Of a stretch of 5,799 nt of DNA, positions 1 to 5,799 are shown one piece after another (positions within the stretch are counted from its first letter, which is position 1; each line of letters opens with the position of its first letter). The stretch covers positions 1 through 5,799 of the forward strand of contig JACCZO010000106.1 of NCBI GenBank assembly GCA_013695925.1. The letters run 5' to 3'. The notes beneath the pieces are model-generated. The model was not told the origin of the DNA. It ran no database searches and saw only the letters and a list, made by a program, of their open reading frames with translations. The DNA is from Chthoniobacterales bacterium. GTDB taxonomy: Bacteria; Verrucomicrobiota; Verrucomicrobiia; Chthoniobacterales; UBA10450. A program made the translations under genes and the position numbers.

Positions 1-1078
1 GCGGCGCGTTTTCGCCGATGCCTCCGGCGAAGACCAGCGTGTCGAGTCCACCAAGCACAGCGGCATAAGCTCCGATCCACTTCCTCGCCTGATAGCAAAA
101 CAGCGACACTGCTTCAGCCGCCCGGACATCTTTGGTTTCACGAGCGAGCAAGTCCCGCATGTCGGAGCTGGTCTCCGATACTCCTAGCAGCCCCGACTCG
201 TGGTTCACCATTTTATCGAATTGCGAGGCGGTCATCTTTTGGCTGCGCGCCAGAAATGCAACGAGTCCAGGATCGAGGTCGCCGGAACGGGTGCTCATCA
301 CCAGACCCGCAGCGGGTGTGAACGCCATCGTCGTGTCCACGCTATGTCCGTCACGCACGGCTGCCATGCTCGCGCCGTTGCCCAGATGAGCGAGGATGAC
401 GCGCCCGTTCGCCGCTTTCGCGCCCGCGACGCGTTCGAGCTCCTGCATCAAAGAGCCGTAGGACAAACCGTGAAAGCCGTAGCGTTGAACGCCCTGCGCC
501 TCGTAGCGGCGCGGAATCGGAAGCAACCGGGCCACGCGCGGCATGTTGCTGTGGAACGCGGTGTCGAAGCAGGCGACCTGCGGCACATCGGGAAATTTCG
601 CGGCGAAGACTTCCATCAGCGCGATTTGGAAAGGGAGATGTTCCGGGTCGAAGGAACGGATGCGCTTCAACTCTGTGAGCATCGCACGGTCAACGATCTG
701 CGGATCGCGATAGCGCGGCCCGCCGTGGACTATGCGATGGCCGACCGCGCTGAACGCAGCCTTGCCAGTCGTTCCTGCGAGATGCTTGAGCAGATAGTCC
801 AAGCCACCGACATGATTCGGCGCGGAGATTCCCGCCCGTTCCGTTGGCTGGCCTTCGTTTCCTTTCAGTGTGAATGTCGCCTCGGACGACCCAATGCGGT
901 CAATGTTTCCGGAGAGAATCCGAACCGGTGGCGCGCCCCCGCCGAAGAGGGCGAACTTCAGGCTCGAAGAACCGGCATTGAGAACGAGCACGAGCTTTTC
1001 TGGGTGTCTTATCAGGCTGGCATCGACGACCGGTGCGGCAGTCTCGTCGATGACTCGTTTGTTGAGCCTCTTAGTCAT
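1..1078 (-). CDS. ackA: Acetate kinase, C-terminus cut off by the window edge
   Basis: Catalyses the reversible reaction acetyl phosphate + ADP = acetate + ATP in the cytoplasm. The 359 residues visible here carry the family signatures in order: NAGSSSLKF at 34-42 (phosphate-binding N-terminal motif), GHRIVHGG at 113-120 with the conserved Arg115, FDTAFH at 171-176 with catalytic-type Asp172, RYGFHG at 199-204 with His203, AHLGNGAS at 230-237, MSTRSGDLDP at 261-270 with Arg264, and the adenosine-binding FAGGIGEN at 350-357. About 40 C-terminal residues, including the last conserved Glu, lie beyond base 1. The start is the ATG whose first four bases form ATGA with the stop of the upstream gene; no strong Shine-Dalgarno is visible, so translation is probably coupled. 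This start leaves about 27 residues before the usual beginning of the protein, which is odd; a GTG at codon 30 is the alternative. The identity is very secure; the exact start is not. Confidence 0.96.
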   Translation of the reverse strand, partial: MTKRLNKRVIDETAAPVVDASLIRHPEKLVLVLNAGSSSLKFALFGGGAPPVRILSGNIDRIGSSEATFTLKGNEGQPTERAGISAPNHVGGLDYLLKHLAGTTGKAAFSAVGHRIVHGGPRYRDPQIVDRAMLTELKRIRSFDPEHLPFQIALMEVFAAKFPDVPQVACFDTAFHSNMPRVARLLPIPRRYEAQGVQRYGFHGLSYGSLMQELERVAGAKAANGRVILAHLGNGASMAAVRDGHSVDTTMAFTPAAGLVMSTRSGDLDPGLVAFLARSQKMTASQFDKMVNHESGLLGVSETSSDMRDLLARETKDVRAAEAVSLFCYQARKWIGAYAAVLGGLDTLVFAGGIGENAP

Positions 1079-1473
1079 TTCAAAACGTCCGGCTTCAGCA
1101 ATTGCACCAAGTCGTATCGCAGCAAGTCGCCAATGCTCTCGACGCTGATGACCGCTGCCGGATAGGTTGCCAGCATTGTTGCGTCAGTGGCGTAATGGCC
1201 TTGTCGCACAAAGCCGAACGCTTTTTGGAAAGCAAAGCCGACCCAGCCAAGTCCGAGATTGTGCGGCTCGCTGACGATGCGTCCGTGAAGCACCAGGCCC
1301 AGGTAACCGATCGTGACGGCATCATATTGCCAGCCGGCGGTGAGCTTCTGAACCGCCGCGACCATTTTCCCGGCCGTCATCTTCGGGCCGGACGGGATCT
1401 CCATTCGCTTCTTATGCCCCGTGGCGCGGACTTTTATGTGCGAGCCCCCAACGTCGATGACCAGTATTTTCAT
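1075..1473 (-). pseudogene. Truncated polyphosphate-glucokinase-like (ROK family) gene, likely decayed
   Basis: The 132-residue product begins like polyphosphate glucokinases (polyphosphate or ATP + glucose to glucose 6-phosphate). DVGGSHIKV at 7-15 is the phosphate-1 loop; residues 26-92 keep the family pattern, including a PSGP motif, AVTIGY and SEPHNLGLGWVGF. Whole enzymes are about 250 residues, so roughly half is missing: the glycine-rich ATP loop (GLGTGLGS) and the C-terminal GGGNA region. The normally conserved GYPGP loop reads GYLGL here. After AFG (residues 89-91) similarity fades; TDATM at about 100-104 resembles the usual NDAAM around the catalytic Asp, while a neighbouring frame holds the KAI that should precede it, which suggests small indels. 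I do not recognise the last 30 residues. Start: ATG at 1473 with AAAGG 12 bases upstream, 40 bases after the gnd stop. The stop overlaps the ackA start as ATGA. It is probably catalytically dead, unless the reading contains sequencing errors. Confidence 0.72.
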
Positions 1474-1513
1474 TTGATTGATTTGCCTTTGTGATCTTCG
1501 CGTCCGAAAAACC

Positions 1514-2566
1514 TCATGAGGCATTGCCCCACCTGGCCGGCTTTTCGTCGTGCCCGCCGAATTGGAAGCGCATTGCGGATAGAAGCTTGTCGGCATACTC
1601 CGCCTCTCCGCGCGAACTGAAGCGCGAGTAGAGGGCCGTGCTGAGAACCGGCACTGGCACGGCTTCATCAATCGCCGCCTTGATCGTCCATCGCCCCTCG
1701 CCGGAATCCGAGACCCGTCCTGCGAACTGCGCGAGAGCCGGGTCCCGAGTCAGGGCGCTGGCTGTCAGGTCGAGGAGCCATGAGGCGACTACGCTGCCGC
1801 GCCGCCAGAGTTCGGCGATGTCGCGCAGATGGAAATCGTATTGGTAGTGCTCCGGTTCGCGCAAAGGCGTGGTCTCCGCATCACTGGCGTGAACCTGTTT
1901 GCCGATGTTCGCCCCGCGCAGGATGCCCATCCCTTCGGCATAGGCTGCCATGAGCCCATACTCGATTCCATTGTGGACCATCTTGACGAAGTGACCGGCC
2001 CCAGTGGGACCGCAATGCAGGTAGCCTTGCTCAGCGGTGCCCTCGATCTTTTCGCGGCCCGACGTGCGCGGAATTTCTCCGACACCCGGCGCCAGCGTCG
2101 AGAAGATCGGGTCCAGGTATTTCACTGTCTCCGGTTCGCCGCCAATCATCAGGCAGTAGCCACGCTCCAAGCCCCAGACTCCGCCGCTCGTGCCGCAGTC
2201 CACGTATTGAATGCCTTTGGGAGCGAGTTCCTTTGCGCGCCGGATGTCGTCAATGTAATAGGAATTGCCGCCGTCAATGACCATGTCACCCTTCTGGAGC
2301 TTGCCCGCGAGATCGTTCAAGGTCTTGTCCACCACTGCCGCGGGGACCATCAGCCATAGCACCCGCGGCGCTTTCAGTTTCGCCACCAGTTCGACGAGCG
2401 ACGACGCGGCAAAGGCCCCTGTCTCTTTGGCAAACGCTTCCCGCGTTTTCGCCGTGGCGGAATGGACGCTGACCGTATATCCAGCGGCCATCAAACGGCG
2501 CGCCATGTTGCCTCCCATTCTTCCGAGACCGATCATTCCAAGTTGCATTTGCGGAGATGGCTTCAT
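1514..2566 (-). CDS. gnd: 6-phosphogluconate dehydrogenase, decarboxylating (short class III type)
   Basis: Oxidises 6-phosphogluconate to ribulose 5-phosphate and CO2 with NAD(P)+ in the cytoplasmic pentose-phosphate route. The 350-residue product opens with a Rossmann loop, [15 protein letters not shown] (11-25, GxGxxG at 13-18), then DGGNSYY (98-104), the substrate loop [20 protein letters not shown] (124-143), and [20 protein letters not shown] (184-203) with the catalytic-type Lys195 and Asn199. The all-helical C-terminal part ends with SRFSSRG and [15 protein letters not shown] (325-339), as in the GntZ/YqeC-like short enzymes, which usually have about 300 residues. After beta-strand 2 the sequence [10 protein letters not shown] lacks the acidic residue typical of strict NAD enzymes, so cofactor use is open. 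The start at 2566 is preferred over the ATG at 2548 because GAGAAG lies 5 bases upstream and the ATG forms an ATGA overlap with the DUF305 gene stop, implying coupled translation. Confidence 0.95.
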   Translation of the reverse strand: MKPSPQMQLGMIGLGRMGGNMARRLMAAGYTVSVHSATAKTREAFAKETGAFAASSLVELVAKLKAPRVLWLMVPAAVVDKTLNDLAGKLQKGDMVIDGGNSYYIDDIRRAKELAPKGIQYVDCGTSGGVWGLERGYCLMIGGEPETVKYLDPIFSTLAPGVGEIPRTSGREKIEGTAEQGYLHCGPTGAGHFVKMVHNGIEYGLMAAYAEGMGILRGANIGKQVHASDAETTPLREPEHYQYDFHLRDIAELWRRGSVVASWLLDLTASALTRDPALAQFAGRVSDSGEGRWTIKAAIDEAVPVPVLSTALYSRFSSRGEAEYADKLLSAMRFQFGGHDEKPARWGNAS

Positions 2567-3021
2567 CGTTTCTTCTCGAGGTCTTCGATTAACGCATTCA
2601 TCTCGGCGATCTCTTTGCGCTGCGTTTCGATAATGCCGCCCGCGAGCTTCCGAACACGCGGATCGGAAATGTGTGCGCGCTCGCTCGTCAGAATCGCAAT
2701 CGAATGGTGCGGGATCATCGCCTTCATCCAGGAAACGTCCTCGACCGTTGCCTGACTGCGCACGAACCAAAGCGACGCGGCGAAAACAACTGCGCTGCCC
2801 ACGAAGATGCCAATGTTCGCTTTCCGATTGTCATACATCTTCAGCATGAAGCCGAGCATGACGACGGCCATCGTCGCGCCCATGACCAGCGCCATGTAAG
2901 CGCGGGTCTCGCTGAAGAAGATGTGGTCGAGCGCGTAGGTATTGAGATACATGAGGCCAAACATCACGACCGTGGAGGTCGCGATCATCGCGGCAAATTT
3001 TGGGTATGGATTCATTTTCAT
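2563..3021 (-). CDS. DUF305-family membrane protein
   Basis: A 152-residue protein with three predicted membrane segments (about residues 9-28, 42-61 and 70-87) followed by a soluble DUF305-type tail. The tail carries the family hallmark MIPHHSIAI (102-110) with His105 and His106, then Glu114, and a charged helix (about 128-151) that looks like a coiled coil. DUF305 proteins are ferritin-like helical proteins often found beside copper-resistance genes; a metal-binding or metal-delivery role at the membrane is commonly proposed but is not established, and here it is inferred from the histidines and the upstream ATPase and YHS genes. Two in-frame ATGs exist (3021 and 3015). The first is chosen for length; neither has a good Shine-Dalgarno. 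The gene lies 92 bases after the YHS gene and its stop overlaps the gnd start as ATGA. Confidence 0.87.
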   Translation of the reverse strand: MKMNPYPKFAAMIATSTVVMFGLMYLNTYALDHIFFSETRAYMALVMGATMAVVMLGFMLKMYDNRKANIGIFVGSAVVFAASLWFVRSQATVEDVSWMKAMIPHHSIAILTSERAHISDPRVRKLAGGIIETQRKEIAEMNALIEDLEKKR

Positions 3022-3106
3022 AACTGTGTGTTTCTTTGGTTTTGTTGCTTCAGCGAACAATGCATTCGCAAAATCATTTCTCGTTACGGCTGCTGGGCTC
3101 GTGCGC

Positions 3107-3130
3107 GCGGATGTTATCCACAACATCCGC
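3107..3130 (-). repeat. Perfect 9-bp inverted repeat (stem-loop) at the YHS stop codon
   Basis: The arms GCGGATGTT (3107-3115) and AACATCCGC (3122-3130) are perfectly complementary around a 6-base loop, ATCCAC. The stem-loop covers the last codons of the YHS gene (Gly-Cys-Cys-Gly) and contains its TAA stop. In the transcribed sense no U-run follows, so it is not a classical intrinsic terminator. It could stabilise or process the message, or attenuate expression of the downstream genes. A weaker 5-bp hairpin (GCGAA/TTCGC, 3053-3069) follows in the same 92-base gap. Confidence 0.6.
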
Positions 3131-3299
3131 CTGACTTTTCCTCGGGCTTCCCCCCGGCGGGCGTGGACAGAAACTTTTGCCGGCAGTGGTCGCTGCAAAA
3201 GTAGAACGTCTTTCCATCGCGTTCGGCGTGGAGTGCGGTGGCTTCGTCCACAGTCATTCCGCAAATGGGGTCTTTGGTTTCGGCAGTAGTCTTATTCAT
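3114..3299 (-). CDS. Small free-standing YHS-domain metal-binding protein
   Basis: A 61-residue, cytoplasmic-looking protein made almost entirely of one YHS domain: DPICGMTVDEATA (10-22) with Cys13, then GKTFYFCSDHCRQKF (29-43) with Cys35, His38 and Cys39. These are the usual metal-ligand positions of the domain (named after Tyr-His-Ser). A short linker ends in GGCCG (57-61), giving an extra cysteine pair at 59-60. YHS domains are often fused to copper P-type ATPases; here the domain is a separate gene directly behind one. The start ATG at 3299 lies inside the ATPase stop region (ATGAATAA, 8-base overlap), which argues for coupled translation; only a weak purine stretch (AAGAAAGAA) serves as a ribosome-binding site. 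Likely job: binding copper and perhaps passing it to the exporter, inferred from the family and the context. Confidence 0.9.
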   Translation of the reverse strand: MNKTTAETKDPICGMTVDEATALHAERDGKTFYFCSDHCRQKFLSTPAGGKPEEKSGGCCG

Positions 3300-5553
3300 T
3301 GGGTTTGTTCTTTCTTGGTTTTTGTCCTTGCACTGGATTGTTCTGGGAAGGTTGGTCCTTATCGCTCGGAGAGCCTTGTTCCCCGGATTCTTTCTGCGGG
3401 CCGGCTTTGATACTCAGCAGCCGCGCATTGATGGCCACAATGATCGTGCTGGCGGACATCAACACCGCGCCCAAGGCCGGAGTGAGCAACACGCCCCACG
3501 CGTAAAGCGCGCCAGCGGCCAGCGGGATCGCGAAGACGTTATAGCCCGTCGCCCAAAAAAGGTTTTGCATCATCTTGCGGTAAGTGGCGCGGGACAGTTT
3601 CAGGATGGCGACCACATCCGCTGGATTGCTTCTCACCAGAATGACGTCGGCGGTTTCGACCGCGACATCCGAGCCGGCTCCGATGGCGATTCCCAAATCT
3701 GCCTGCGCCAGTGCGGGGGCGTCGTTCACGCCGTCGCCGGTCATGGCGACCCGCACGCCTCGGGCTTGGACCTCTTTCACTTTGGCGGCCTTATCCTGCG
3801 GCAGGACTTCGGCAAAGTATTCATCCAGTCCAATCTGGTCCGAAACCCATTTGGCAGTCGCTTTGTTATCGCCGGTAAGCATCATGCAGCGAATACTCAT
3901 TTCCTTGAGTGTCGCGACGGCCTGCTTCGATTCGGGCCGGATGATGTCGGCCAGAGCCATCGCTCCTTTCAGCGCTCCGTCCACGAGGATAAATACCACC
4001 GTCTTACCCTGCCCTTGCAGTGGTTCGACGCGTTTGTCCGTCATCGCGATGTTCTGTTCGCGCAGAAAGCCCGGACTCACCACCCTGATCTCTTTGCCCT
4101 CGACCCGGCCTTCCGCGCCTTTGCCGGCAATGCCTTTGAAGTTTTCCACCGGCGACTTTTTGTCGGAAGCGCCGGCAATCGCTTTGGCAATGGGATGTTC
4201 AGAATTCGCATCCACCGAAGCCGCGTAGCGGCGCAGCGTTTCTTCGTCGATGTCCTGCGAAAGCAGGAGCGTGTCCGTGACCCCAAACCGTCCTTCCGTG
4301 AGGGTGCCGGTCTTGTCGAAGATGATGGCCTGCAATTTTCGCGCGCCCTCGAACGCGACGCGATTACGAATCAAAAGGCCGTTTTTTGCGGCCAAAGCAG
4401 TGGAGACAGCCACGACCAATGGCACAGCGAGACCCAGGGCATGCGGACAGGCGATAACCATGACGGTGACGGCGCGTTCGATGCCGAAGGCAAAGTCTTT
4501 TCCCATCAGCGTCAGCCAAACGATCAAGGTGATCGCGCCGCCGCCCAGTGCCACGATGGTGAGCCAAAGCGCGGCGGTGTTGGCGAGGTCCTGGGTTTTC
4601 GATTTACTTTCCTGGGCCTGTTTAACCAGATCGATGACCTGCGACAGGAAGGAATCCTTACCCGTGCCTTTCACCTCGATCGTGAGCGAGCCTTCACCGT
4701 TGATCGATCCGCCGATCACTTTGCCGCCCGTCTTTTTGGTGGCCGGAGTTGATTCCCCGGTGAGCATGGCTTCGTTGACCGAGCTTTCGCCTTCCACGAT
4801 GACACCATCGGCGGGAATCTTTTCGCCCGGTTTGATCAGGACTTTGTCGTCCACAGCCAGCTCGCCGAGCGGCACGTCTTTCACGCTGCCGTCGGGCATG
4901 AGCTTGTGGGCGTCGGAGGGCATGAGTTTCGCCAATTCCTCCAGAGCCTTGGAAGCGCCCATCACGGATCTCATTTCAATCCAGTGCCCGAGCAACATGA
5001 TGTCCACGAGCGTGGCCAGCTCCCAAAAGAACATTTTGCCGGTCAAACCAAACACCACGGCGCTGCTGTAAAGATAAGCGGTGGCGATGGCGACAGAGAT
5101 GAGGATCATCATTCCCGGCTTGCGGGTCTTCAGCTCATCGAAGAGCCCTTTGAGAAAGGGCCAGCCGCCATACCAAAAGACGGCGGAGGAGAAACCGAAC
5201 AGAACGTAAATGTCGCCGGGGAAATGGATCGCATCCCCCAGACCGACCCAATTTTGGAGCATCGGCGAGAGGATGAGAATCGGCAGAGTCAGGACCAGCG
5301 AGATCCAGAACCGATTGCGGAAATCCGCCGCCATGTGCGCATGATGATCGCCATGACCTTTATGTTCATCCGAGCCGTGGCCCGACATCTCGGCTTCAGC
5401 CGCCAACCAATTCTGCTTGGCGTGCCCTTGCGGACGCCCCTCTTTTTCATAGAGGGCGTAGGCCTTCTTGGCGACTTCGTCGCGCGCCGGCTTTGGGGCG
5501 GGTTTGGCAGTGGCCGAATCCGATTTCTCGGTTGGATGGTCGCTATGTTTCAT
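3292..5553 (-). CDS. copB: CopB-type copper/silver-translocating P-type ATPase (P1B, CPH motif)
   Basis: A 753-residue inner-membrane pump that uses ATP to export copper or silver. The N-terminus has a DUF2934-like segment (about 24-56: AKKAYALYEKEGR and NWLAAEAEM), then a histidine-rich stretch (59-73, HGDHHAH) in place of the usual CxxC metal-binding domain. About eight membrane helices follow (first pairs near 81-137 and 146-190). Actuator motif: TGES (265-268). Membrane ion site: CPH (369-371), the CopB-like subclass signature, with YN (671-672) and MSAST (699-703) in the last helices. P-domain: DKTGTLT (413-419) with phosphorylated Asp413, TGDN (560-563) and GDGVNDAPAL (606-615). N-domain: HP at 453-454. 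A hydrophilic tail (715-753) ends the protein. The ATG at 5553 is chosen over the in-frame GTG at 5562 because GAGGAG sits 8 bases upstream of it. It is the first clear gene of the series and overlaps the YHS gene. Confidence 0.96.
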   Translation of the reverse strand: MKHSDHPTEKSDSATAKPAPKPARDEVAKKAYALYEKEGRPQGHAKQNWLAAEAEMSGHGSDEHKGHGDHHAHMAADFRNRFWISLVLTLPILILSPMLQNWVGLGDAIHFPGDIYVLFGFSSAVFWYGGWPFLKGLFDELKTRKPGMMILISVAIATAYLYSSAVVFGLTGKMFFWELATLVDIMLLGHWIEMRSVMGASKALEELAKLMPSDAHKLMPDGSVKDVPLGELAVDDKVLIKPGEKIPADGVIVEGESSVNEAMLTGESTPATKKTGGKVIGGSINGEGSLTIEVKGTGKDSFLSQVIDLVKQAQESKSKTQDLANTAALWLTIVALGGGAITLIVWLTLMGKDFAFGIERAVTVMVIACPHALGLAVPLVVAVSTALAAKNGLLIRNRVAFEGARKLQAIIFDKTGTLTEGRFGVTDTLLLSQDIDEETLRRYAASVDANSEHPIAKAIAGASDKKSPVENFKGIAGKGAEGRVEGKEIRVVSPGFLREQNIAMTDKRVEPLQGQGKTVVFILVDGALKGAMALADIIRPESKQAVATLKEMSIRCMMLTGDNKATAKWVSDQIGLDEYFAEVLPQDKAAKVKEVQARGVRVAMTGDGVNDAPALAQADLGIAIGAGSDVAVETADVILVRSNPADVVAILKLSRATYRKMMQNLFWATGYNVFAIPLAAGALYAWGVLLTPALGAVLMSASTIIVAINARLLSIKAGPQKESGEQGSPSDKDQPSQNNPVQGQKPRKNKPNE

Positions 5554-5558
5554 AAAAA

Positions 5559-5639
5559 TCACTCCTCAGCCAGGAACTTTGGGTTTGCTCTTAGGGCGCA
5601 GCGTTGAGGCTCTTGCCTATACGTTTTAATCTCTTTCAT
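5559..5639 (-). other. Possible 26-codon leader ORF upstream of the copper ATPase
   Basis: An ATG-initiated frame of 26 codons (starting MKEIKTYRQEPQR, ending KFLAEE) stops with TGA immediately after the GAGGAG that serves the ATPase gene. Its own ATG has no good Shine-Dalgarno, but it overlaps as ATGA the stop of another open frame that enters from the window edge (to 5636). The peptide is strongly charged, has one Cys and no His, and matches no family I recognise. It may be a coupled leader peptide or simply chance. Confidence 0.25.
5562..5567 (-). promoter_or_regulatory. Strong ribosome-binding site of the copper ATPase gene
   Basis: GAGGAG lies 8 bases before the ATG at 5553. It decides the start, because the in-frame GTG at 5562-5560 begins on the last base of this motif and would have no usable spacing. 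The TGA of a small upstream reading frame (5559-5561) directly follows the motif. Confidence 0.8.
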
Positions 5640-5799
5640 GGTGAGGGCCGTTTTGTTCCGGCTATTGCACTCGGATTCGAAGCCAATCGGATGAGCTTGC
5701 GTGACAGCCCGAACGTTAAAGGAAACAAGAGAAGCAGTTGCGCCACCGGCAGCACCGAAATAGGCGTACCAGGCACACGGGGATTTATGGCCGTGTAGG
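5640..5799. other. Upstream region without a recognisable gene
   Basis: No domain or clean promoter is recognisable here. Two minus-strand frames stay open from the window edge, one to 5559 and one to 5636 (the latter includes a hydrophobic stretch reading LLLLFPLTFGL), and the plus strand is open from 5604 to 5798. So many open frames in such a short stretch could mean a decayed gene end, a dispersed repeat or chance. The promoter for the operon may lie here or beyond the edge. Confidence 0.4.

Noticed and set aside
200..1165. Plus-strand reading frame of 321 codons
   Set aside because: It is antisense to the acetate kinase gene, with low-complexity Arg/Ala composition and no recognisable motif.
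1474..1513. Promoter or terminator in the 40-base gap between gnd and the glucokinase-like gene
   Set aside because: It contains only an AAAGG ribosome-binding-like stretch; no hairpin or promoter boxes are visible.
2567..2770. N-terminal extension of gnd by 68 residues
   Set aside because: The extra residues are out-of-frame DUF305 coding sequence with no family similarity; the ATG at 2566 has GAGAAG upstream and the Rossmann motif follows at once.
3053..3069. Small hairpin GCGAA/TTCGC as a transcription terminator
   Set aside because: The stem is only 5 bp with a 7-base loop and no U-run, too weak to call a terminator.
3022..3264. N-terminal extension of the DUF305 protein
   Set aside because: The added residues overlap the YHS gene in another frame and show no signal or domain; the hydrophobic N-terminus begins naturally at 3021.
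3238..4752. Long plus-strand reading frame of 504 codons
   Set aside because: It lies antisense to the copper ATPase, whose motifs are unmistakable; the translation is rich in Arg, His and Asp without any domain, as expected for a shadow frame in GC-rich DNA.
5616..5621. Possible -10 box (TATAGG on the minus strand) for the operon
   Set aside because: No convincing -35 box is found 16-18 bases upstream, and the promoter consensus of the host is unknown.

Overview
The window suggests a Gram-negative-type, moderately GC-rich bacterium. The gene mix (a DUF2934-like segment on a CopB-type ATPase, a free YHS protein, a DUF305 membrane protein, and a class III 6-phosphogluconate dehydrogenase beside a polyphosphate-glucokinase-like gene and acetate kinase) would fit an environmental Verrucomicrobiota or Acidobacteriota genome. 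That placement is an impression from protein style and is not proven by the sequence.

All credible genes lie on the minus strand and read from right to left as one tightly packed, probably co-transcribed series. In transcription order: an upstream leader or intergenic stretch (about 5554-5799); a CPH-type copper-exporting P-type ATPase (3292-5553); a 61-residue YHS metal-binding protein whose start overlaps the ATPase stop by 8 bases (3114-3299); a three-helix membrane protein with a DUF305 tail (2563-3021); a decarboxylating 6-phosphogluconate dehydrogenase joined to it by an ATGA overlap (1514-2566); a shortened, apparently decayed polyphosphate-glucokinase-like gene (1075-1473); and acetate kinase, again joined by an ATGA overlap and cut by the window edge (1-1078).

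The first half is a copper (or silver) handling module: export by the ATPase, with two small accessory proteins likely to bind metal. The second half is central carbon metabolism: oxidative pentose-phosphate flux, glucose phosphorylation (probably lost) and acetate/ATP formation. The stop/start overlaps make it likely that the two halves share a transcript, so carbon flux and ATP or reducing-power supply could be co-regulated with metal stress.

The points most worth a second look are the decayed glucokinase kept in frame with its neighbour, the DUF2934-like N-terminus of the ATPase together with a detached YHS domain, a perfect 9-bp stem-loop at the end of the YHS gene, and an open leader region with a 26-codon ORF whose stop falls beside the ATPase ribosome-binding site. 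No tRNA, rRNA, CRISPR array, insertion sequence or integrase was seen.
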